NCBI RefSeq assembly: GCF_002407605.1 | Contig: NZ_NXGV01000003.1 | Location: forward strand, 220,890-284,889 | Direction of reading: 5' to 3' | Length of the DNA: 64,000 bases | DNA from: Marinobacter sp. ANT_B65 | GTDB lineage: Bacteria > Pseudomonadota > Gammaproteobacteria > Pseudomonadales > Oleiphilaceae | Shown: in pieces, positions 55,982 through 64,000 of the stretch | Numbering within the stretch: the stretch's first letter is position 1 | How the letters are laid out: the number at the start of each line of letters is the position of its first letter | Position numbers and translations under genes: made by a program | Notes under the pieces: model-generated | What the model was told of the DNA's origin: nothing | The model's database searches: none | The model's input: the letters and a program-made list of their open reading frames with translations, nothing else

Positions 55982-56021
55982 GAAACCCCCGGCACCGCAA
56001 GGTCCCGGGGGTTTCTTTTTT
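55982..56021 (+). terminator. Attenuator terminator of the ilvGM operon
   Basis: GAAACCCCCGG/CCGGGGGTTTC, an 11-base-pair stem with a 12-base loop, is followed by six T. It sits between the leader peptide and ilvG, 28 bases before the ilvG start. Confidence 0.9.
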
Positions 56022-56049
56022 GCGGAAGAAAAAAACAGGAAATACGACA

Positions 56050-57750
56050 ATGAACGGCGCACAGCACATTCTTGAAACGTTCCACCACCACAACATCCAG
56101 ACGGTTTTTGGTTACCCGGGCGGCTGCATAATGCCGCTATACGATGCCTTGGTGGATGATGTGAACGTAGAACATGTGCTTTGTCGTCATGAACAAGGCT
56201 GTGCCCTGGCTGCGGACGGCTATGCCCGGGCCAGCGGCAAGCTGGGTGTTTGCATTGCCACCTCCGGCCCCGGCGCTACCAACCTGATTACGGGTGTAGC
56301 CAACGCGCACCGGGACTCAACCCCCATGCTGGTAATAACTGGCCAGGTTCCCTCCTCGTTGATTGGCACTGATGCCTTTCAGGAAACCGATGTTCTGGGA
56401 ATGACTCTTGGAATCGTAAAACACAGCTATCTGGTTGAGAGTGCTGACGAACTGCCTGTCATTCTGGACGAAGCCATTGAACTGGCTCAAAGCGGGCGAC
56501 CCGGGCCTGTATGGATTGATATCCCAAAGGATGTGTTACTGGCAGAAACTGCAGCTGCCCCGATCGGCCGTTCGATACTGCGGGAAGCCGTATGCCCCGA
56601 CCTCGCCAGCGCGATAGCCATGCTGCGAACAGCCCGCAAGCCACTGCTTTACAGTGGCGGAGGCATAAGCCTGGCCCATGCAGAAGAGAGCTTTCATGAA
56701 TTTGCCGAGAACTCCGGGCTGCCGGCGGTAGTAACACTCAAGGGTATCGGAAACCCTGGCAAACACAGTACTCACAACCTCGGCATGCTGGGCATGCACG
56801 GTTCCCGTGCTGCAAACCGTGCCGTAGATGAATGCGACCTCCTTCTGGTAATCGGTGCCCGCCTGGACGACCGCGCCACCGGCAAGCTGGAGGGATTTGC
56901 GCCAAATGCACGCCTGATCCACATTGACGCCGACGCGGCTGAAATGAACAAACTCCTGAGTGCAGAGCTCGCAATTCGCGGCGACCTGAACGCCATTCTC
57001 AAAGAACTGACACGAACACTCAGAGAAGCGCCTCTGGAGATCAGCGAATGGCGCAGGCAATGCCAGACCTGGCGCACGACGGGAGGTTTTCAGGCAGCAG
57101 ATAATGAAGAGCCTCTGGCTCCAATTACTGGCCCTGCATTCATTCGCCAGCTATCCCGGATTGCACCGGATGACACGACTATTGCGTGCGATGTTGGCCA
57201 GCATCAGATGTGGATAGCCCAGCATTACCAGTTCGACCACCCGCGCCATCATCTCACCAGCGGCGGCCTGGGCACCATGGGTTTTGGTTTGCCTGCGGCA
57301 ATCGGGGCCCAGTTTGCCAGGCCTGACAGTACCGTTCTGAATGTAACCGGCGACGGTTCCTTCATGATGAACGCGCAGGAAATGGCCACCATTCGCCGGT
57401 ATAACCTGCCAGTGAAACTGATCATTATGGACAACCAGTGCCTGGGCATGGTGCGCCAGCAACAGGAGCTGTTTTACAACAACCGGGAGAGCCAGATTAA
57501 CCTCGACGACAACCCGGATTTTGTCGCTATGGCCCGGGCGTTCGATATCCCAGCCCTGAAAATTGAGCGTACCGACCAGGTTCGCCGGGGTATTGAAACC
57601 ATACTCGCCTACCACGGCCCGATGCTTCTGCATGTTGCTATTGCCCGGGATGAAAACGTCTGGCCAATTGTAAAACCAGGCGGGAGTAACAAAGAGATGA
57701 TTGATGAAACCCGCCGCAACACCGCAGATAAAAAGGAGAAGGTTGCATGA
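56050..57750 (+). CDS. ilvG: Acetolactate synthase large subunit, IlvG type
   Basis: The 566-residue ThDP/FAD enzyme makes acetolactate or acetohydroxybutyrate, the first common step of Val, Leu and Ile synthesis. The start MNGAQHILETF and HNIQTVFGYPGGCIMPLYDA fits IlvG (isozyme II) more than IlvB/IlvI. The catalytic Glu lies in LCRHEQGCALAADGYARA, and the ThDP-Mg motif is GDGSFMMNAQEMATIRR...MDNQ near residue 435. AGGAAA precedes the ATG at 56050; an upstream in-frame start falls in the terminator. It overlaps ilvM by four bases and is controlled by the upstream attenuator. Confidence 0.95.
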   Translation: MNGAQHILETFHHHNIQTVFGYPGGCIMPLYDALVDDVNVEHVLCRHEQGCALAADGYARASGKLGVCIATSGPGATNLITGVANAHRDSTPMLVITGQVPSSLIGTDAFQETDVLGMTLGIVKHSYLVESADELPVILDEAIELAQSGRPGPVWIDIPKDVLLAETAAAPIGRSILREAVCPDLASAIAMLRTARKPLLYSGGGISLAHAEESFHEFAENSGLPAVVTLKGIGNPGKHSTHNLGMLGMHGSRAANRAVDECDLLLVIGARLDDRATGKLEGFAPNARLIHIDADAAEMNKLLSAELAIRGDLNAILKELTRTLREAPLEISEWRRQCQTWRTTGGFQAADNEEPLAPITGPAFIRQLSRIAPDDTTIACDVGQHQMWIAQHYQFDHPRHHLTSGGLGTMGFGLPAAIGAQFARPDSTVLNVTGDGSFMMNAQEMATIRRYNLPVKLIIMDNQCLGMVRQQQELFYNNRESQINLDDNPDFVAMARAFDIPALKIERTDQVRRGIETILAYHGPMLLHVAIARDENVWPIVKPGGSNKEMIDETRRNTADKKEKVA

Positions 57751-58031
57751 CCACTGAGAACGGCAATAACGCACCCAATTATACAATCACCTGTCGCATG
57801 AACCACGAAGCCGCTGCGCTTGAACGCCTGTGCCAGGTCGTTCGTATCCGCGGCTTCCGGATTGCGAAGATGGCAGTGGAAACCAAAGACGGCGTTCTGG
57901 ATATTGCTCTGACCGTTCAAGGCACCCGACCTGTAACTATGCTTCAATCCCAGCTGGAAAAGCTGCACACTGTGGCGGAGGTTATACTAACCACACCAGC
58001 CCTGGCACCTGCAGCAAGCCGAACGGCCTGA
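57747..58031 (+). CDS. ilvM: Acetolactate synthase small regulatory subunit, IlvM type
   Basis: The 94-residue protein is a single ACT domain (NYTITCRMNHEAAALERLCQ, VVRIRGFRIAKMAVE), the size and form of IlvM rather than the longer IlvH. It activates and stabilises the large subunit. Its start overlaps the ilvG stop (ATGA), giving coupled translation and equal amounts. Confidence 0.88.
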   Translation: MTTENGNNAPNYTITCRMNHEAAALERLCQVVRIRGFRIAKMAVETKDGVLDIALTVQGTRPVTMLQSQLEKLHTVAEVILTTPALAPAASRTA

Positions 58032-58064
58032 CAGCCGGGGGCAATAACAACAGGGGAAAAACCC

Positions 58065-59279
58065 GTGATTTTTCGCAAGGCTACACAACGCCATCCGTTA
58101 TTTGTCATCGTCCTGGCGCAGCTTTGTGGCACCTCCCTGTGGTTCAGTATAAACGGAGTCTGGTTATCCCTTTCCCGTGAACTGGGGCTAACTGAGTCAG
58201 ATCTCGGAAGCTTAACGCTCTCCGTACAGGCTGGCTTCATCATTGGCACGCTCACCATTGCAATTTCCGGGCTGGCTGACCGCTATAGGGCCAGCTATAT
58301 TTTTGCATGCTCCAGCCTGCTTGGAGCTCTGATGAATGCTGGTTTTGTGCTGACAGCATCTTCCCCGCCGTTCGACCTTGTCATGCGTTTTCTGACAGGC
58401 CTCTGTCTTGCCGGCATCTACCCTCTCGGTATGAAACTGGTTATTGGCTGGACTCCCAGACATACGGGGACAGCACTGGCCTGGCTGGTTGGCATGCTGA
58501 CTCTCGGCACCGCCATGCCGCACCTGTTGCGCGGCATGACGCCCGGCCTGCCCTGGCAATGGCCATTACTGGGCTCCTCAGCCCTGGCTCTTCTTGGCGG
58601 CATGATGATTCTGTTTTTGGGAGATGGCCCTCACCTGCCTGTCAGTACTGCAAAAACGCGATTGCGCACAGGGCTTGCCGGGCTCAGATCGCCCAGATTC
58701 CGGGCGGTAGCCGGCGGCTACTTTGGCCATTGCTGGGAGCTTTATGCTTTCTGGACTCTGACACCATTACTTATCACGCGAGAAGTGCTTCGCATGCAGG
58801 CATCTCCAACAACAATACCCCTGCTTTCGTTTCTGGTAATCGGGTTAGGGTTTTTCGGGTGTATATGGGGCGGCAAACTCAGCCGGCGATTTGGAAGTGA
58901 ATGGGTAGCAAACGGTTCTCTGGCAATCTCAGGGGTAATTTGTCTGGCCTACCCTTTTCTTCCCTGGGTTCCGCCCGGAATACTGTTGTTCCTGCTGGCC
59001 CTGTGGGGCATCACCGTCATTGCAGACTCGCCGCAGTTTTCTGCACTGGCTGCCGCCGCAGCCCCCAGAGAGTTTGTTGGCGCATCGCTGGCTGTAATGA
59101 ACGCCATCGGTTTTGCGCTGACCCTGCCTGCTATCTGGATAACCAGTAATCTATGGGAATCCGAAGGGGTGTGGGTAACGCTTTGGCTGCTTCCTGGTCC
59201 GGTATTGGGGCTCTGGTCAATGCGCCGGCTCAACAAGCTGAAAACCGATGGCCTGGGTCTCCATATTCCTGGTAAGTAA
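58065..59279 (+). CDS. MFS transporter
   Basis: The 404-residue protein has about 12 membrane helices in two halves, with an MFS motif A-like loop SGLADRYRASYIF (about 67-79) and a related CIWGGKLSRRFGSEWV in the second half. The start is GTG with AGGGGA about 8 bases upstream. It lies 33 bases after ilvM and could share the ilv transcript, so export of a branched-chain metabolite is conceivable but unproven. The substrate is unknown. Confidence 0.87.
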   Translation: MIFRKATQRHPLFVIVLAQLCGTSLWFSINGVWLSLSRELGLTESDLGSLTLSVQAGFIIGTLTIAISGLADRYRASYIFACSSLLGALMNAGFVLTASSPPFDLVMRFLTGLCLAGIYPLGMKLVIGWTPRHTGTALAWLVGMLTLGTAMPHLLRGMTPGLPWQWPLLGSSALALLGGMMILFLGDGPHLPVSTAKTRLRTGLAGLRSPRFRAVAGGYFGHCWELYAFWTLTPLLITREVLRMQASPTTIPLLSFLVIGLGFFGCIWGGKLSRRFGSEWVANGSLAISGVICLAYPFLPWVPPGILLFLLALWGITVIADSPQFSALAAAAAPREFVGASLAVMNAIGFALTLPAIWITSNLWESEGVWVTLWLLPGPVLGLWSMRRLNKLKTDGLGLHIPGK

Positions 59280-59512
59280 TCCTGTATAACGGAGGCCGGT
59301 TTTAAATCAGAACACGGCGCCTTAATGGTGCTACCTCTACCTGGCACGACCCAAGACCGTGCATACAATATCCAGTCAGCATTCCATTTTGTTCTTTACA
59401 CGCCTCAGCCTTCAAGATTTACAACATACTCTTTTGGTTCAATTATAAAAAATCAAGTTGGCTTGGAAGGTGCATGCACTATTTGCATAATCCGCAAAAT
59501 GGAGCATGCATA

Positions 59513-61132
59513 ATGAATCGTCGAAATTTCCTCAAAGGCGCCACCACATTATCAGTAGGGGCCAGCCTTATTCCCCTTAGCCAGTTACTTCCGCGAAGTG
59601 CTCTGGCCGCATCAAACGAAACCGCCGTGGTTGTAATCGGCGGAACTATCAACAGCCTGGACATTCATCGCAGCGGCACCAACCGAACCAGCTACCAGGT
59701 CGCCATTAACTGCTACGACCGTCTGGTCAGCTTTGGCACCAAGGAAATGCCCGACGGTTCTCTGAGCTATGACTACAACAACGTTCAACCGGAAATGGCC
59801 GAGTCCTGGGAGATTAACGAGGACGGGACGGTTATGACCTTCAGGATCCGGGAAGGCGCCACTTTTTGGGATGGCAAGCCTGTCACAGCCCACGACGTAA
59901 AATGGTCGCTGGATCGTGCAGTCTCTCTGGGTGGCTTCCCGACCGTTCAAATGAAGGCTGGCCGGCTTGAGTCGCCGGATCAGTTCAAGGCCCTGGATGA
60001 TCGTACCTTCCAGATCACCCTGCCCTTTGCATCCAAGCTGGCGTTACCCGACCTGGCGACACCCATTCCCATCATAATCAACTCACAAGTTGCCAAAGCC
60101 AATGCAACCACGGAAGACCCTTGGGCAACAGAGTACCTGCACCGCACTCCTGCGGGATCAGGCGCATTCAAAGTATCCCGATGGAATGCCGGTGAACAGT
60201 TGGTTTATGAACGCAATGACAACTGGGCATGCGGCCCTCTTCCCAGCTATCAGCGGGTGATACAGCGTGAGGTTCCGGCACAATCAACCCGACGCGCTCT
60301 TATCGAACGGGGAAGCGTGACCGCATCACAGGACATCCCCAATAAAGATGCCAAAGAACTGGCCAGTAAAGACGGTATAAAAGTAGTCAGCACCCCTATT
60401 GAGAACTGTATCTACTCACTTTGTACCAATATGGATTTCGAACCGTTTAAAGATAAACGGGTTCGCCAGGCCATTGCCTGGGCTATTCCCTATGAAAAGA
60501 TTTTTGAGCAGGCCGCCTATGGCCAGGGCATGCCCATGTGGGGAGGCACTGATGAGGTCACCAGTATCGCCTGGCCGCAAAAGTCTCCCTATGAACTGAA
60601 TCTGGAAAAAGCGCGGGAGTTGCTGGCACAGACAGACTACAAAGATGGCTTCGAAGTCCCGCTGTCTTTTAACCTCTCGGTCGCCGACTGGGCAGAACCA
60701 ACCGCATTGCTGATTCAACAGGGCCTTGCCCAGATTGGTATCACAGCCACGATAGAAAAAATCCCAGGCGCCAACTGGCGCACCATTGCCCTGGTTGAGA
60801 AAAAACTCCCACTGCATCTGGAAAATTTTGGTGGCTGGCTGAACACCCCGGATTACTACTTTTTCTGGGCCTACATCAAAGGCAATCTTTTCAATTCCTA
60901 CAATTACGACAATCCGGAGATGACCAGACTGATCGACGAAACTCTCGATATGGCCGTCACGGACCCTGCATACACCCCCAATGTGACACGGATGATCGAG
61001 ATTGCCTTCGACGACATCCCCCGCATTCCTTTGTGGCAACCAACGCTGAACGTGGCCTTCAAGGAAGGTGTTGAAGGTTACGAATACTGGTTCCACCGCC
61101 AGATGGATATCCGTCCGCTTAAACCGGCCTGA
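59513..61132 (+). CDS. Dipeptide-type ABC transporter substrate-binding protein (Tat-exported)
   Basis: The 539-residue protein starts with a twin-arginine signal (RRNFLKGATTLSVGASLIPL, cleavage near ALA-AS) and is an SBP_bac_5 family member: LDIHRSGTNRTSYQVAINCY early, AESWEINEDGTVMTFRIREG near residue 90, and the family signature segment with PVTAHDVKWSLDRAV near residue 125. It binds peptides, opines or similar solutes in the periplasm. GGAG precedes the ATG at 59513; an upstream frame start lies ahead of it. It heads an operon with two permeases and an ATPase. Tat rather than Sec export suggests folding or cofactor-type constraints, by inference. Confidence 0.9.
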   Translation: MNRRNFLKGATTLSVGASLIPLSQLLPRSALAASNETAVVVIGGTINSLDIHRSGTNRTSYQVAINCYDRLVSFGTKEMPDGSLSYDYNNVQPEMAESWEINEDGTVMTFRIREGATFWDGKPVTAHDVKWSLDRAVSLGGFPTVQMKAGRLESPDQFKALDDRTFQITLPFASKLALPDLATPIPIIINSQVAKANATTEDPWATEYLHRTPAGSGAFKVSRWNAGEQLVYERNDNWACGPLPSYQRVIQREVPAQSTRRALIERGSVTASQDIPNKDAKELASKDGIKVVSTPIENCIYSLCTNMDFEPFKDKRVRQAIAWAIPYEKIFEQAAYGQGMPMWGGTDEVTSIAWPQKSPYELNLEKARELLAQTDYKDGFEVPLSFNLSVADWAEPTALLIQQGLAQIGITATIEKIPGANWRTIALVEKKLPLHLENFGGWLNTPDYYFFWAYIKGNLFNSYNYDNPEMTRLIDETLDMAVTDPAYTPNVTRMIEIAFDDIPRIPLWQPTLNVAFKEGVEGYEYWFHRQMDIRPLKPA

Positions 61133-61154
61133 TTTCGTCATTAAGGAGTAACAC

Positions 61155-62183
61155 GTGGCTCTCGGAGTAAAGTCCAGGCGGGTACTGGCCCGCCTATTAC
61201 AGGCGGTCCCAACGATCTTCGGTATTCTGGTGGTGTGCTTTCTGCTGACCCGGGCATTGCCCGGGGATCCTGCGGCCTATTTTGCCGGCGACATGGCCGA
61301 TGAAGCGTCCATTGAACAGGTACGTAAAAACCTGGGGCTGGACCAGCCAATGCCGATGCAGTTCGTCACTTATGTGGGCGATCTGATGCAGGGTGATCTG
61401 GGGGTTGCCATTTCAACCGGGCAAACCGTGGCCCAGGAACTCGCAAAACGCTTACCCGCATCCCTGGAACTGACTCTGGCGGCCCTGTTGTTATCACTGG
61501 TGATCGCCATTCCACTCGGGGTTCTGGCGGCAACCCGCCCCAACTCCTGGGTAGATCACCTGTGTCGCTTCCTCGTAACGGCCGGTGTCTCATTGCCGAC
61601 GTTCTTTACAGGTTTGGCATTGCTGTACGTATTCTACTATCTACTCGGCTGGGCCCCACCGCCCATGGGCCGGCTGGATATGATGTTTCTGCCACCGGAA
61701 ACGGTCACCGGCTTTTATACGATCGACTCACTGATCGCTGGCGACTGGGCTCTGTTCAAGGCTTCCCTTGCTCAAATGGCGCTTCCGGTTATCACCCTTG
61801 CGTTGTTTACCCTTGCACCTATCGCCCGAATGACCCGGGCCGCAATGCTGCAGACCCTTGCCAGCGACTATGTCCGCACAGCCCGCGCAGCAGGATTGAG
61901 CAGCCGTCGGGTTCTGATTGATTACGCATTCAGGAATGCCCTGTTGCCGGTTGTGACAACACTCGGGATGGTATTTTCGTTCGTGCTCGGCGCCAACGTG
62001 CTGGTCGAGAAGGTATTCGCGTGGCCAGGTATTGGCTCCTTCGCTGTAGAGGCTCTGGTGGTATCCGATTACGCCGCCGTTCAGGGATTCGTCCTGTCCA
62101 TGGCACTTCTGTTCGTATCCCTCAATCTGCTGATCGATCTGGCCTACACGCTGATCGACCCGCGTGTGAGTGAGGAGGAATAA
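61155..62183 (+). CDS. ABC transporter permease, DppB/OppB type
   Basis: The 342-residue inner-membrane protein has a first helix ending FLLTRALPGDPAAYF, the standard DppB opening, and a C-terminal permease domain of about five helices. The ATPase-contact loop is DYVRTARAAGLSSRRVLIDYAFRNALLPV near residue 240 (EAA-like). The start is GTG with AGGAG 6-7 bases upstream. It lies 22 bases after the binding-protein gene. Confidence 0.93.
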   Translation: MALGVKSRRVLARLLQAVPTIFGILVVCFLLTRALPGDPAAYFAGDMADEASIEQVRKNLGLDQPMPMQFVTYVGDLMQGDLGVAISTGQTVAQELAKRLPASLELTLAALLLSLVIAIPLGVLAATRPNSWVDHLCRFLVTAGVSLPTFFTGLALLYVFYYLLGWAPPPMGRLDMMFLPPETVTGFYTIDSLIAGDWALFKASLAQMALPVITLALFTLAPIARMTRAAMLQTLASDYVRTARAAGLSSRRVLIDYAFRNALLPVVTTLGMVFSFVLGANVLVEKVFAWPGIGSFAVEALVVSDYAAVQGFVLSMALLFVSLNLLIDLAYTLIDPRVSEEE

Positions 62184-62184
62184 C

Positions 62185-63078
62185 ATGACTTCATCATTAG
62201 CCACACCGGCAACCTCACCCGCAGAGCCAGCTCGCGAAGGCTATTGGCAGCACCTTGGATACATCATGGCGGAAAACCCGCTAACCGGTATCTCATTCGC
62301 CATGTTCATCGCTCTGATCATCATGGCCCTTTTTGGCCCCTACCTGGTGCCTTTTGACCCGGTCGAAACAGGCGCAGGCCCGGCTCTGACCCCGCCCAGC
62401 CTTGCGCACTGGTTTGGCACCGATCATCTCGGACGGGATGTTTTCTCCAGAGTTGTCGTCGCCACACGTCTGGATCTGATGATATCTGTGTCTGCGGTCG
62501 CTCTGTCATTTTTCTTCGGTTCTGTTATCGGTTCACTGTCCGGCTATTTCGGCGGCTGGACCGACAGGATCGCAGGGCGCCTGATGGACACTATCATGGC
62601 TTTCCCGCTGTTCGTCCTGGCTATGGGCATAGTAGCTGCAGCAGGGAATTCTGTTGAAAACATTGTCTACGCTACCGCCATTATCAACTTGCCGTTCTAC
62701 GCCCGCATGGCCCGGGCCGAAGTCGGCATCCGGCGCAATGCAGGATTTGTTCAGGCCGCCCGTCTGTCCGGTAACTCGGAGCTCAGAGTACTGTTCGGGC
62801 ACATTTTCCCAAATACCCTGCCCCCGATGATGGTGCAGATCTCGCTCAATATGGGATGGGCCATCCTCAATGCTGCCGGCCTTTCTTTTATAGGCCTGGG
62901 CGTACAGCCACCAACGCCTGAGTGGGGGATCATGGTCGCTGAAGGCGCCAACTTCATCATCTCGGGAGAGTGGTGGCTTGTGGTCTTCCCCGGCATGGCC
63001 CTGATGCTGGCAGTGTTTACCTTTAATCTGATCGGCGACGGACTACGTGATCTTGTCGACCCCCAGCGACGGACATAA
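62185..63078 (+). CDS. ABC transporter permease, DppC/OppC type
   Basis: The 297-residue protein has an N-terminal OppC_N helix (LTGISFAMFIALIIMALFGP), the block HWFGTDHLGRDVFSRVVVAT near residue 75, and a permease core with the coupling loop EVGIRRNAGFVQAARLSGNS. The ATG at 62185 follows GAGGAGG; it begins 1 base after the DppB-type gene stop, so translation is probably coupled. Confidence 0.93.
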   Translation: MTSSLATPATSPAEPAREGYWQHLGYIMAENPLTGISFAMFIALIIMALFGPYLVPFDPVETGAGPALTPPSLAHWFGTDHLGRDVFSRVVVATRLDLMISVSAVALSFFFGSVIGSLSGYFGGWTDRIAGRLMDTIMAFPLFVLAMGIVAAAGNSVENIVYATAIINLPFYARMARAEVGIRRNAGFVQAARLSGNSELRVLFGHIFPNTLPPMMVQISLNMGWAILNAAGLSFIGLGVQPPTPEWGIMVAEGANFIISGEWWLVVFPGMALMLAVFTFNLIGDGLRDLVDPQRRT

Positions 63079-63087
63079 GGAACTCCC

Positions 63088-64000
63088 ATGAACGTACCCT
63101 TACTTGATGTTCAACGACTGAGCGTTGATTTCAATACCCGCAAAGGAATTGTCCGTGCCATCGACGCCGTTTCCCTTTCAGTCGCCAAGGGAGAAACTCT
63201 GGGCATTGTTGGCGAATCCGGTTCCGGCAAATCCGTCACATCCTATGCGGTAATGAAAATACTGGATCGCGCGGGAAAGATTACCAGCGGCAAGATTATC
63301 TACGGTGGTATGGCCCTGCAGAAAATCCCGGAATCCGACATGCGCGATATCCGTGGCCGGGAAATCTCCATGATTTTCCAGAATCCGCGGGCTGCTCTGA
63401 ACCCCATACGAAAAATTGGCCAGCAGGTGGCCGATGTTCTGATCCAGCACAATCAGGCAACCCGTGCAGAGGCTCGGGGCAAAGCCATCGAAATGCTCCA
63501 GGCAGTAAAAATCGCAGACGCCGAGAAGCGCTTCGATGCCTACCCGTTTGAACTCTCGGGCGGCATGTGCCAACGGGTTGTTATCGCCATTGCGCTCGCT
63601 TGCAAACCTCAGCTGCTGATCGCCGACGAACCCACAACAGGTCTGGACGTTACTACCCAGAAAGCAGTGATGGACCTGATTGTGGAACTCACAGCGCGCT
63701 TCAACATGTCGACCATACTCATTACCCATGATCTCGGCCTGGCAGCCGCCTACTGCGATCGACTGATGGTGATGGAAAAAGGCCGTGTTGTTGAGCAAAA
63801 CCCGTCCACAGTGTTATTCCAGTCGCCCCGGAAGGACTACACCAAACAATTGCTGCAGGCCACACCGCGTCGTGATTCAAATGTGCGGGACCTGCTGCCG
63901 AAGGCAATGCTCGACAAGACTGATCCGCTGCCGGAGTCCAGCCCTCCGGGGCCACCTCTGCTAACGGTCAGCAATCTCAAAAAGAGCTTCGGCAAGCCGG
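63088..64000 (+). CDS. Dipeptide ABC transporter ATPase, probable DppD-DppF fusion (partial)
   Basis: The visible 304 residues hold one complete ATPase domain: Walker A GIVGESGSGKSVTS (about 37-50), Q-loop IFQNPRAALNP, signature LSGGMCQRVV, Walker B LLIADEPTTGLD, switch His in LITHDLGLAA, then the oligopeptide-family C-terminal extension. After a Pro-rich linker a second domain starts (LLTVSNLKKSFGKP) when the window ends. The protein is therefore a double ATPase that joins DppD- and DppF-like halves. It lies 9 bases after the second permease gene. Confidence 0.92.
   Translation, partial: MNVPLLDVQRLSVDFNTRKGIVRAIDAVSLSVAKGETLGIVGESGSGKSVTSYAVMKILDRAGKITSGKIIYGGMALQKIPESDMRDIRGREISMIFQNPRAALNPIRKIGQQVADVLIQHNQATRAEARGKAIEMLQAVKIADAEKRFDAYPFELSGGMCQRVVIAIALACKPQLLIADEPTTGLDVTTQKAVMDLIVELTARFNMSTILITHDLGLAAAYCDRLMVMEKGRVVEQNPSTVLFQSPRKDYTKQLLQATPRRDSNVRDLLPKAMLDKTDPLPESSPPGPPLLTVSNLKKSFGKP

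Noticed and set aside
1..64000. CRISPR array, prophage, insertion sequence or tRNA-flanked island
   Set aside because: No short regularly spaced repeats, transposase, integrase, phage structural genes or tRNA were recognised.

Overview
The window looks like a chromosomal piece of a marine gammaproteobacterium, most likely Marinobacter or a close relative. This rests on the moderate GC content, the cinA-recA and mutS-fdxA gene orders known from the Pseudomonas/Marinobacter group, the many two-component systems and the style of the proteins. The genus is an inference from memory, not a database result. I see no rRNA, tRNA, CRISPR array, insertion sequence or prophage. Most genes are intact and densely packed.

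Layout. 1-5005 (minus): a FixJ-type regulator cut by the window edge, a LonB-like protease, and a small cluster of ECF sigma factor, YraQ-type permease and mini-thioredoxin. 5155-17321 (minus): a 12 kb two-gene surface system, made of a 2673-residue secreted protein of DUF11 and SdrD-B-like modules that overlaps by four bases a 1382-residue outer-membrane protein with an N-terminal OmpA-like domain and a large predicted barrel. 17708-22281 (plus): a periplasmic solute-binding protein, a hybrid histidine kinase and a diguanylate cyclase response regulator, with no transporter genes. 22268-25457 (minus): a 7TM-DISM hybrid kinase with an AraC-type response regulator. 25621-28323: a LysR regulator, a flavodoxin-like oxidoreductase, a PilJ-N sensor-like protein and a decayed copy of the start of the flavodoxin gene.

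28342-33240 is the DNA repair core: recA (with a LexA box), pncC/cinA, mutS and fdxA. 33333-38338 (minus) holds a LysE exporter, an unknown helical protein, an NCS2-like permease and an acyl-CoA synthetase. The synthetase is divergent from a soluble PAS kinase/FixJ regulator pair (38519-40643) across a spacer with two palindromes. 40664-45935 holds a MocR regulator divergent from a small unknown gene plus phzF, then a BaiN/YhiN-type flavoprotein and a trpB without trpA. 46014-51482 holds a SulP transporter with a universal stress protein, an MgtC/DUF4010 membrane protein, alkB and djlA. 51564-55715 (minus) is an RND efflux pair.

55867-59279 is an ilvGM acetolactate synthase operon. It is preceded by a leader peptide rich in Val, Ile and Leu and by an intrinsic terminator, which together form a classical attenuator; an MFS transporter follows. 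59513-64000 is a dipeptide-type ABC operon with a Tat-exported binding protein, two permeases and a double ATPase that runs off the window.

The least explained system is the giant modular protein with its outer-membrane partner. Next are the transporter-free binding-protein/kinase/cyclase cassette and the paired palindromes between the acyl-CoA synthetase and its neighbouring two-component system.
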